This document shows, in pieces, positions 22,739 through 32,117 of a stretch of 64,000 nucleotides of DNA. Source of the stretch: Podocnemis expansa (Eukaryota > Chordata > Testudines > Podocnemididae). The stretch is from contig ML681971.1 of the NCBI GenBank assembly GCA_007922195.1, positions 1,560,978 to 1,624,977 on the forward strand. Direction: 5' to 3'. A model generated the notes under the pieces. It searched no databases and was not told the DNA's origin. It saw only the letters and a program-made list of their open reading frames with translations. The translations under genes were made by a program, and so were the position numbers. Numbering within the stretch: position 1 is the stretch's first letter; every line of letters starts with the position of its first letter.

Positions 22739-22811
22739 TTTCTTCTTCAAGTGCTGCTCACACCACTCAGTTACAAGTGACTGCTAGCCATATCCAGGAT
22801 GTTGGGTGGAG

Positions 22812-23450
22812 TTACAGCTTACCCAATTTGGGTACAGCTCTGCCCAACACAGCATCCTCTCTTGCCTGTTGGACAATAGTGTAGTGCATCATGAAGGTAT
22901 GTACTGACAACCTCATGGCTGATTTGCACATCTCTTGGATTGGGACCTGCACCAGGAAGAGCACTGACAAAGCTTGGGCTCTAGATGAGTGAGCCCTGAC
23001 CTCACCCAGAAGGGGTGCACTCGACCTTCTGTAGCAGTCCTTAATACAGTTCACAATCCACTTGGAAATACACTGTGATGATAGTGGTTGTCCTCGTTTC
23101 CATCCCACAGTTGCAATGAACAGCTGAAGAGGTCTTGCGGCATGGACTGTGTGTTCAATATAATTTAAGAGCACTCTTCTGACATCCCTGTCCTTGCGCG
23201 TCCTCTGCTTGAAGGACTTGCATCTGGAGCAGCTATCAGCCAAGTGTGATTCACCAAGGCACTGGAGGCATTTTTCATGCAGATCATCAGTGGAGAACGC
23301 CTTATTGCGTGATGCACAAGGTTTGAATCCCAGCATCACTATCAAAAGAAGGGTATCTCCAACAGGCACTTGCCTAAGCAAGTACGGGCTATTCCAGTAC
23401 CGCCGCTGAGGGCAGAAAGAAGGAACTGGGAGGGTCAGGGTCAGAGTCAC
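22812..23450 (-). pseudogene. Gag zinc-knuckle / tyrosine recombinase C-terminus fusion frame
   Basis: A 212-codon uninterrupted frame. N-terminal part: a CCHC knuckle CLQCLGESHLADSC at residues ~83-96, matching the knuckles of the other two DIRS copies, followed by CKSFKQRTRKDRDVRR. From about residue 118 on it matches the recombinase C-terminus: GQPLSSQ, CISKWIVNCIKDCY, the catalytic HxxR as AHSSRAQA (~162-169), and a likely catalytic tyrosine in TFMMHYTIV (~189-197). The polymerase, RNase H and recombinase N-terminus are absent. The join lies near DVR, a tripeptide present in both Gag and recombinase of related copies. It probably arose by deletion and is unlikely to be a working enzyme, because the first catalytic arginine is missing. 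Confidence 0.65.
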
Positions 23451-23597
23451 ATATATAGCTGCGGTCGCGACATGGGGGGGTGTGGGGTGTTGGCTGCTGT
23501 CCCTAACATGCTAGGGCTAAAAGGTTTCCAAGCTACCGTGTGCTGCAGCAGGTAGACACCTGTAACTGAATAATGTGAGCAGTGCTCAAAGAAGAAT

Positions 23598-24055
23598 ACC
23601 TGGATTCCTGCACCTTCTTCTGAAACATCTATTACTAAACACTGCTGGAGACATACTTGGACTCAATGAACCACTGCACTGAGATATTATTACAAGTCCC
23701 ATGTTTTGGTTTGAAAAGTGTCCTTTTGCACCCTGTAAGCAAGAACACTATTTCGTGGCCTTCCAGAACAAGGGGAAGTAAGATTCAGCCCATGGTGGAT
23801 ACACCTTGATTTTGCACCCAAAATTAGGAAAAAAAATCCACTTTGAGATATTATGCTTCTTAACATGATGATGCATGGTCTGTTTTCCAGTTGGTCTGCT
23901 TGATTCATTCAACATCAAAATCTATTTTCTTTAAAAATCACCAGCACTTCCAAGGTGAATAAAACAGGTAGAAAGAAAGGACAAATTTCCAAGTTATGGC
24001 CTTTTGTTTTCAAACAAACATTCTGATAAGCAACATCTCTAGAAAACATTTAAGA
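23598..24055. other. No gene recognised
   Basis: Non-coding sequence between a DIRS copy and a hAT MITE; nothing identified. Confidence 0.5.
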
Positions 24056-24272
24056 CAGGGGCCTCAAACACGCAGCCACAGCCCGTGGGCCGCATGCAGC
24101 CCCTATAGCTATTTCCTGCAGCCCACACTGACACGATTGTTACCGATATTTGCAACATCATTGTAGGGAAAGGTTCCAGTGGTGCAGACATCAGGCTACC
24201 ATATTAACCCTCATGCGGCCCTCTACTAGTCTTCATGAGACCCTTGTGGTGATTTGAGTTTTGAGACCTCTG
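24056..24272. mobile_element. hAT-like MITE, 217 bp
   Basis: Ends CAGGGGCCTCAAAC and GTTTTGAGACCTCTG are imperfect inverted repeats. Flanked by ATTTAAGA (24048-24055) and ATTAAAGA (24273-24280), an 8-bp duplication with one mismatch. The interior has the 'GTGGGCCGCATGCAGCC' type sequence common to this hAT group. No transposase. Confidence 0.8.
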
Positions 24273-24280
24273 ATTAAAGA

Positions 24281-25014
24281 CATCTCGGAGTTAAGTAAAA
24301 CCAGGGGCAGAGTTTGTCAGAGGCAAGGAAAGGCTCTGCCTTCCCTGATTTGCACACACCCCTCCCCCAGCTGAAGAAGCAGGCAGTGAGTAGACTTCCC
24401 ACCCAGCCTGCTGCATTGCCACGCTGCAAACCGCTTTTCGCTTTGCTTCTGCTCTGCTGGTTGTGGTTTGACTCTATTTCTGATTCCCTTTGCCTGACCC
24501 CCCCCCCCCTGCTTTTCCTCTGCTCTGTGTGGGTGGTGTCATGAGTCATTGTCGTTCCAAACCCGTTGCCCGCGAGTGGCCTCCCCCCCCCCGCCCCCCC
24601 CCCCCCCACAACACTTGTCCCTCGCCAATCCCAACTCCTACAGCCCCTGCCCCTGCCCCCAACTGTGTGGACTGAGCCATTGTTCACAAGAGCAGGTAGA
24701 GGACAGAGCCATTTCTCCAGCAGGAAATCCCACCCTGCCAATGGGGAGGGGAGCTACACTCAGGGGGCTCCCAGAGGTACCATGGGGGGGCTTCACTGGG
24801 ACCTGCAAGACCCATGGCCCAGCTCAACAGAAGGGATAAGGGGTAGGGGACGGAGACAGGGAGTGATAGGGGTGAGGTGAGGAAGGAAGAGAGGAGGTAG
24901 GAGATGGGATTGAGTAAGAGGGACACAAGCATCGCCCCGCCCTGCCCCACCCCACCCCTCCTCCTCGGCATGCAGTATATATAAACACCTATTGGCCCTT
25001 CATGAGGTCCACAA
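24281..25014. other. G+C-rich stretch with C/G runs, no gene
   Basis: Contains long C runs (about 24500-24509 and 24584-24608) and G/C-skewed sequence. Several open frames exist on both strands because stops are rare at this composition; they are proline- or glycine-rich with no domain. Possibly the core of a G+C-rich repeat; I see no exon evidence. Confidence 0.45.
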
Positions 25015-25047
25015 TGGCAAGCTCATCTCCAAAATGGCCTTGTCCTC

Positions 25048-25706
25048 TCAGTGTAAAACATGAGGGCTCTCCTGACATCCAAAGTATGCCACCCATGTTC
25101 CTCCTCCATCACATGAGATTTGGGGAAAAAAAAAAAAAAGACAGGGAGAAAAATATCCTGGTGAATATGAAGGGGGAAGGGGGACAAACTTAGGCAGGAA
25201 GGCCAGGTGAAGCCTCAGCTGTACCTTGTCTTTATAAAAAACTGTATTGTAGGACTCTGATACCAACATCCTCAATTCTGATATCCATCTGACTGATGTG
25301 ATGGCCACCAGGAAGGACATCTTCCAAAATAAAACCAACAGTGGGCATGAAGCCATGGGTTCAAAAGGAGGTACAGCTAGTCTATGTAAAACTAGGTTAG
25401 ATCCCACTGGGGTGCTGGGTTACAGACCTGTGGGTATACTCTTTCCACCCCCTTTAAAAACCTGGAGGTCACTGGATGGAAGAAGGCTGCTGCAACCACA
25501 AAGGGCTCCTGGAAGGCTGATATGGCTGCCGAGTGCACCTTCAGAGAGGCTAGAGCTATACCTGATAGGTTAAGGTGCGAGAGATACTCCAGGATTGCCT
25601 GGATGGGTAAGGCTTTCAGGGCAAGGCCCTGGGTCTGAGCCCAGACGGTAAGCTGCTTCCACTTGGCCTGATGCGTGACCTGTGTGGAAGGTTTTCTGCT
25701 GCCCAT
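25048..25706 (-). pseudogene. DIRS tyrosine recombinase, truncated
   Basis: The enzyme integrates the circular cDNA by a phosphotyrosine mechanism. Two adjoining frames match the recombinase of the 43980 copy: QAKWKQLTVWAQTQG and ILEYLSHLNLSGIALASLKV (core-binding part, 25392-25706), then FLVAITSVRWISELRML (25048-25407), the segment that should hold the first catalytic arginine; here the usual ARRVSE is VRWISE, so that arginine may be retained as R in VRW. The C-terminal HxxR and tyrosine are lost with the truncation. Confidence 0.75.
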
Positions 25707-26174
25707 CAGGATACACTGGACCTAAACAGAGCAGACTCATTCCTCTACAGTCACTCATGCAGTTTCCAGGCCATCAGGTGCAGGGACCCCAGGTTCGGAT
25801 GCAGCTGCGGTCTCAATCCTGGGATGGGAGGTCCTGCCTCCTCAGGAATTGGGGGGGGGGGGGCAGACATTGGAAGGTCATACAGATTGCTGTACCAATG
25901 CCAGCATGGCCATGCTGGGACAACAAGGATCATGTCTGCCTTGTCCTTCTTGATCTTTAGTAGCACCTTGAGGAGCAAGAGAAGTGGTAGACAGGAGTAC
26001 ATGAAGGGTCCTGACCGCTTCATCAGGAAAGTGTCCAGTAGGGAACCCCTCTCCAAGCCCTGCAGCAAGCAGAATAGGTGACACGTGAGATTCCATTGCG
26101 TCATAAATAGGTCCATGAGGGGATGACCCCACCTGCAGAAGATCGAACTCCACATGCCCAGATGAAGTGACTAG

Positions 26175-26579
26175 TCATGTTGCAACAAAGCGACTGCTGA
26201 ACTGGTCCACTTCATCGTTCCTCTCCCCAGACAAGTGAGAAGCCACTGTGTGAAAATTGGGTCTCACTGCCAGTTCCCAGAGACGAGTTGCTTCCTGGCA
26301 GAGGCCTGAGGAATGGGCACCAGCCAGGTGTTTTATATAGCACACTGCTCCTGTACAGTCCATTAGGATCTGTAAGACCTTGCCCTCCAGCTCCTGGAGA
26401 AAGACCTGGCAGGTGAGCCATATGGCCTTTGGCTCCTTGATGTTGATATAGAGGGTCTTTCTCCTCTGACTATTTCTTTGAATGGTGAGGTTGACACTGA
26501 GGTGGGCCCCCAAGCTCAGGTTGGAGGATTCTGAGATTAGAGTGAGACATGAGCAAGTCACTCTGAAGGGCATCCCCAT
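26175..26579 (-). pseudogene. DIRS RNase H domain
   Basis: Degrades the RNA strand during reverse transcription. The frame reads LYINIKEPKAIWL (acidic residue E in the usual KEL/KEP position), ILMDCTGAVCYIKHLAG (second catalytic D) and a final NDEVDQFSS in the place of the ADxLSR motif. The same three blocks occur in the 43980 copy. Long intervals upstream are out of frame. Confidence 0.7.
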
Positions 26580-27063
26580 GAGTACTGATTGGAGCCTCTG
26601 CTGCTAGCATAATTCCGTGAGGATCTCTGGCAGGACTGCCACTACTCTCCCTAGACTGTCTCTCTGAAGGTGGTAGACGGATCTTAACTGCACCTATTTA
26701 AGATGGAGCTGAGCCAACCTGACTATGTGGGTGGCTGCTGCCATTTGACTTAACAGTTGAAGGCAGAGCTTGGCCAGTGTGGTCAGACACTGCTGGAGGC
26801 TGGTAATGATGCCTGAGATCATCACGCACCAGGTCTGCAGTAGGAAGGCTTGACTTTATACTGAATCTTAGATCAGCCTTATGAATTCTATTCTTTGAAA
26901 GGGCCTTAATTGGGATTTTTGTTCATTCAGTAAGGGACCCAAGTGGCTGCACGTTTCCTTGGTTACCTGGACACTGACTCAGATGTTTTCCCAGATCAGC
27001 CCCTGATTACCCAGTCATCCAGGTAAAAGAAAATGTGGACCCCCTTTCATCTTAGGTGGGCCA

Positions 27064-27447
27064 CTACCATACATTTGGTAAAAACTCTTGGCGCCAGGGA
27101 GAGATGAAAGGGGAGGGCCGTAAACTGGAAATGGGAGGGGCCCTAACCACAAAGCACAGGTAGTTTCTGTGATCTGCTCTGATCAAGACATGGAAATACA
27201 TGTCCCTCAAATTGAGGACACTGAGCCATTCCCCAGGATCCAAAGACAAGACAATATGGGCAAGGGAGACCATGCAGAATTTTAACTTTTTTAAGTGCCT
27301 TACATTCAACCCTCCCCCCTCTTTGCCTTGGGGAGCAGGAGATACCTGAAGTAAAACCCGCTTCCTTCCTCTCCTTTTGGAAATCTTTGGATTGCACCCA
27401 GACTTAGCAGTGTTTCTATCTCCTGGTACAGGAGTTGCATATGACAT
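27064..27447 (-). pseudogene. DIRS reverse transcriptase fragment
   Basis: VLSLDPGEWLSVLNLRDMYF followed by HVLIRADHRNYLCFVV matches palm motif A of the DIRS polymerase, where the usual LDLRD is LNLRD (catalytic aspartate replaced). The YxDD motif downstream is not in an open frame. Inactive. Confidence 0.72.
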
Positions 27448-28233
27448 GGGTCCCTGAAGAGGGACCGAGAAGGGGGTGGGAAGTTGGGGGGCCTAGCTGG
27501 GCATACCCCAAGTTCCCATGTCTAAGACCCAATGGTCCATAGTAATCATGGCTCATTGTGAGCAGAAGGCTGAGAGCCTCTCTAGGAAGTGGGGAAGGAA
27601 TTTGTTTCATCAGGTTTGATGCACTGCCCTTGGGTAAACTGTCAAAATTGCTGTCTGTAGTTGTTTGAGAGGCTGGTAGAGCACTGGTGTGGGCCAGACA
27701 AGGAACTTGTGTCTCCCCCTCTAGGGGCTCTCTCTCTATTCCTCTGTCTAAGGATATCTGCACAGAGGACTGCCTCGTCTGTTTTGCTGTTGAGAAGACT
27801 GGGGACAGAATGGATGCTAGATGGCTGAGGCATATAAACGCCCAGGGAATGAAGCATCGCCCTAGAATTCTTAAGCCCCATGGAGCTTGCCATCTCTTTG
27901 ATCTGAGAAAAAGCAATGATCCATCAAATGGAAGTTCCTGGATAGACTGCTGCACCAAGGGTGTAAGGCCTGAGAAGCAGACTGTAAGCCCTCTGCATGC
28001 TGACTGCAAAGGAGACTGCTCTTCCTGCCAAGCTGGTAGCATCTTAAGAGGCCTGTAGGGCCGCTATTGCTACTGCTAAAACATCTAGAAGAGTATTAAA
28101 GTCTAGGAGCTGTTCTGGAGAAAGAGATTCCCCAAAGAGCCTTATGGAGCTGAATAAGTTAAACTTGTATCTGCCAAGAAGTACCTGGTGATTTGCAATT
28201 TTAAACTGCATAGCTCCAGAAGAATAAACCTTC

Positions 28234-29948
28234 CTACCAAAGAGGACAGTATATCTTTGGCTCTTTACTCTTTGGAGTAGGGACAGGTTGTTTTTGCCAC
28301 TCCTTTTGATACAATGAATCCACCACTAACAAGGATGGGGTGGGATATATGTACAGGTACTGGAAAGCCATAGCGGGAACATAGTATTTCTTTTCCATTT
28401 CCTTGGAGGTGGGAGCCACCAATGAAGATGTCTGCCACAGGGATTTAATTTTTAAAGACTCCTTCATGAACCAGCAGCACCAGTCTGGCAGGGGCTGCAG
28501 CTGCCAGAATGTCAGATAGGGAGTCCAAACACTACCTCGTTTCCTCAACCTCCATGTCCAAATTACAGCCCATCCTTTTAAGGCAGTCCTGGTGGATCCT
28601 GATGTCATCGGGGGGGGGGGAGTTTTCCTGAACTACCAACCCATCAGTCAACAACAAGGAGTACATCTAGGGCACTGTGGGTGGAGCTATGTATGGGCCC
28701 TCTCCAGGATCCAATTCCTCCTTGGGTCCTGACAGCTGAGTCATGGTTGTCTTACGGCTTGCTTGAGACCACGACACCAGGGATGTGGGCCAGCCCCAAT
28801 GGATAGGTCCATGGACCGCAATATGGCGAGGTGATAGGCCAGCCCTATGGTAGTTGTGGGACTCATGGGAAAGAGTTCACCTTTGAATCTCTGGCCTTAT
28901 GTCCAACTTTATCCTTCCTATGGGTCTCTCTTGGACCACTGTCGGGGGGAGAGGAGTAAGAGGAGTTGGACTCCTCACTCAGAGACTTGGATCTTTTGGT
29001 GGGACACCCCACAGAAGATCTAGATGAGGAGCTTCAGTGCTGGCGTTGGTTCCAAGGAGCTGGAAAGGAGTCCAAAGAAGAACTAGAGCATCCATCTCTT
29101 CTCAGCACCGAGGACTTGCAGTGCCATTTGCCAGATGAGCAGTCATGTGGAGAGAAAGTGGATCCATAGTGCCACCTCAGTGCCAGAGACCACCTCAATG
29201 CCAAAGAGGGGGGTCAACGATGGTGCCAGACACAGACGCTCAACGACAAAGAGTAGGAGCAGGAATCTCATGGCACTCTTAGTGCTGGGAAGATGACAAG
29301 TCTCGAGGCAAACTGCTAGACTTCTGGCAGCTGTGCCAGTGCACTTTCCAGAAGCAGTTCCACGGACAGCAGTGGACCCTCTGGCACCAGAATAGGACAC
29401 TGCCATGCCAGGGAGCCCAGTGCAGACTTTCCGCTCAACGGTGGGCGAATCTTAGGATCTTCTTGCCTGGGAGATGAAGGCATGGGCAAAGCTAACACTA
29501 CTCTTGCCTCCTCATATGTCTTCAGTATTGATAGTGATAGCAACAAAATCATCCAGACCCTGCCTGGAGTGGGAGGTAGTCCTCTCTGCAGCAGCGTTGA
29601 CTTTGAGAGCTTACCACTCAAACAGGCTTTGCTAAATACTGACAGCGTAGTCAGTACTGGCGGTCAACCTCGACTGGATTGTGGCTTTTTTGTCAGTGCC
29701 AACGGGGAATGGTGTCAAGTCAGCACCTATTGAGCACTCTGAGTAGAAATGCTTGGTGTAGAGGCCAACCACACTGGCTCCGATGCCAGTCTCAGCAAAA
29801 CCTTCATCAAAAGTGCCTTCATCCTGACATCTTGGTCTTTTTGAGTCCTAGGCATGAAGGACTTACAGATTTTACATTTGTCTGACCAATGAGCTTCTCC
29901 CAGACACTTAATGCACTGATTGTGGGGGTCTTCCCACATCTGGAACAT
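28234..29948 (-). pseudogene. DIRS Gag, broken
   Basis: Near the N-terminal side a CCHC zinc knuckle CIKCLGEAHWSDKC lies in the frame 29948-29727. Towards the C-terminal side the frame 28608-28234 has KEMEKKYYVPAMAFQYLYIY and SLLVVDSLYQKEWQ, matching the Gag block KQVEEKYFVPSKGYEHFYSH of the 43980 copy. The two parts are separated by frame changes. Gag would package the element RNA. Confidence 0.7.
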
Positions 29949-30275
29949 GGCTTAAGCCCCAGGGACTGCAGCATAGCTGCCGGGAAAGGAACAAAGTCCC
30001 TAGTGAGGGAACACTTAACTACTCTCTCTGCAAAACAAAGAAAGGATAATGTCCAACAGTGAAAAAGGGCACTTGCAAATGCAAGAGAAGTCTTCCAGTG
30101 AACTGGAAAAGGGGCGGGCCAGCAGTGGCTAATATACTGCAACATGCATGCACCACTCCAGGGGTGCCAATGCTATCCATATGGGCATGGCTAAGGACAA
30201 AGTTTTCCAGTGGCCGTCCACAGAGGCGCATGCACACTAATAGGAAGTCCATATGAGCAGTTGCTTGAAGAAAAA

Positions 30276-30929
30276 TAAATGTTTCAATAATGGGACATAA
30301 AAATACCAGAGATGGGCTCAAAATCTGGTACCAGAGCCAAAAGTTCATAAGGAAGTTAGGTTAGTAACTGAATGGCTGATCATACAGCATATTTGAAATA
30401 CTGCTGCCTGGTTAACACGCACAGTTGATGAATGTTTAACAGAGCATAGCTTAGCATTACTAAAATTTATTGACAATTGGTATTGTTCAAAAACATATAC
30501 AGAAGTACGCGAGTACTTATTTTCTGTGACCACACTGGCTTTTATTTGAACTTTGTATTCCAAAACAAAATTCACACCAACATCACTAATCTACCATTAC
30601 CAGGTACAATAGCACATTCTGTCACTATGTGAAGCATCAAAAGAGCTGACTCAACAGAATTTAACAAGGGAATTAAACCCTACCTAAAATTACTTAGAGG
30701 CAAATACGGATGCTCACCACTCCAGATGGCTTCAACAAAGTACTACAGATGGCTGACCTCTATAAAAAGCTATGCATATTTCATTAAAAATAAAAACAAA
30801 TTTCATATTGTTTGTCATCACTTTTACATAATGACAGCCCTGTACAAGCCTAATTCTTCCAGTGACTGGTCTCCTAACCCTGGTTCAGCAGTTCCTCATT
30901 TAACTTCAAAGTACTGGGCAGCAACTACT
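30276..30929. other. No gene recognised
   Basis: Non-coding sequence between a DIRS copy and a G+C-richer repeat block; nothing identified. Confidence 0.45.
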
Positions 30930-31395
30930 ACAAAGGGGTGGGAAACTTTTGCCAAAACCCATGTCGTCACCTCCTCCTTGACCCTCAACAGGTGCCAGCA
31001 GCTCCCTCGGCTGAGTAGCAATGGCAGCTGCCTGAAAATTCCACAGTAGCCATGGGTGGAGTGGGCTGATGGGCCCCAGGCATGCCACTGAAAGGAGCCA
31101 CCTGTGGAAAGAAGCCACCTGGAGCAGCTCTTCTCGTTGACATGCTTGGGGATGGGGGCCCCCAGGCAATCTACAGAAAGAAGTGTCCTGGAGTGGCTCC
31201 CCTCCACAGCATGCCACTGTCATATGGGCATAGCAGGGACCCCCTGCACCACAGTTGCCCTGAAAGAAGTCACCTGGAGTGACTTGTGGTGGCAGGAGCA
31301 GCAATTTCTGTGGCACCACAGAGGGTCCTGAGTGCTGCTTTGAATGGACTTGTGTGCCACTGTTGGCATGTGTGCCCCTGAACTACTACCCCAAA
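30930..31395. repeat. G+C-rich repeat block, possibly hAT-derived
   Basis: Starts with AAAGGGGTGGGAAACTTTTG, like a hAT terminus, and contains an imperfectly repeated unit: AAAGAAGCCACCTGGAG (~31110), AAAGAAGTGTCCTGGAG (~31178) and AAAGAAGTCACCTGGAG (~31263). The open frames inside follow the repeat and show no domain. Confidence 0.45.
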
Positions 31396-31512
31396 CAAAA
31401 AAAAAAAAAAAAGCTAACAGTGAAACTTTTTTTCCTCATACATAATAGCCGAGTCAGATTCCTTAACATCTCAAAACTAAAAGCAGCTTTCTAGCTCAAA
31501 ATACCTAAGGTT

Positions 31513-31664
31513 AAACAAACAAGGAGTCTTGTGGCACTTTTAAACACCAACAAATTTAATTAAATTCAATTAAAAATTCAAATAAATTTCTTGGTCTTTA
31601 AAAGTGCCACAGGACTCCTTGATTTGTTTTGCTGAACTAGATTAACATGGGCTCCCCTCTGGAA
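31513..31664. mobile_element. Penelope-like element terminal repeat pair in inverted order
   Basis: CAAGGAGTCTTGTGGCACTT (31519) is followed about 80 bp later by its inverted counterpart AAGTGCCACAGGACTCCTTG, then the terminal block CTAGATTAACATGGGC. The arms are imperfect and the centre is AATT-rich. Same arrangement as at 36787 but older. Confidence 0.65.
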
Positions 31665-31694
31665 CTTGTCACCATATCTGCAGCTATAGCTCTA

Positions 31695-32117
31695 CCTCAG
31701 TAAGAAGAGCAACAAAAATGATTAGAGGTCTAGCTAACAAAACTTGTGAGGGAAGGTTCTAAAGATAGGGTTTGCCTAGTCTGACGAAGAGAAGAGTGGG
31801 GGGCAGGAAGGGAAGCATGCTAATAGTTCTCAATTGCACAGAATGTTGCTACAAGGAGAGAAAAGACAAAAAGTGTTCTCTTTAATCTCTGAGGCTAGGA
31901 CAAGAAGCAAGGTGCTTAAATTGCTGAAAGGGTGGCTTAAGATTAAATTACCTAGGGAGGCTGTGGAATCTCCTTCACTGGACATTTTTAATACCAGGTT
32001 AGACAAACACCTGTCAGGAATGGTCTAGAAGATAACATTTAGCTGGTCCTTAAATTCAGTGGCCTGAACTAAAAGACCTCTTTAGGTCTTCTCCAGTCCG
32101 AAACTTCTGTGATTCTG
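31695..32117 (+). mobile_element. CR1 LINE 3' end, decayed
   Basis: Corresponds to the last 420 bp of CR1: AGCAACAAAAATGATTAGAG, the LPREAVESPSL-coding block (31950-31980), the DKHLSGMV end and a decayed tail ending CTGTGATTCTG. Only a 64-codon frame (31834-32028) remains. Confidence 0.75.

Larger units (their letters stand above)
22447..23597 (-). mobile_element. Internally deleted DIRS-like tyrosine-recombinase retrotransposon
   Basis: A 1.15-kb element with both ends. The left (3') terminus is at 22447-22502 and an inverted copy of it lies inside at 22683-22738; the next bases (22740-22780) are complementary to the right terminus ending near 23597 (CAGTGCTCAAAGAAGAAT). Both termini lead into TATATA-containing inverted repeats (CTATATATGTGACCCTGACC near 22609; GTCACATATATAG near 23446). 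One open frame on the minus strand joins Gag to the recombinase, so the polymerase region is deleted. This is the DIRS order: inverted terminal repeats plus an internal complementary region beside the 3' repeat. Confidence 0.8.
25015..30275 (-). mobile_element. DIRS-like retrotransposon, 3'-truncated copy
   Basis: About 5.3 kb with the minus-strand order Gag (29948-28234), reverse transcriptase (27447-27064), RNase H (26579-26175) and tyrosine recombinase (25706-25048). The right end is a DIRS-type terminus (GCGCATGCACACTAATAGGA, CATATGAGCAGTTGCTTGAA). The left side stops inside the recombinase gene; the 3' inverted repeat and internal complementary region are missing. It differs from the 43980 copy throughout and represents another subfamily. 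Left boundary is uncertain by about 30 bp. Confidence 0.8.

Noticed and set aside
24274..24971. Several overlapping open frames on both strands
   Set aside because: Caused by C- and G-rich composition with few stops; products are low-complexity proline or glycine-rich.
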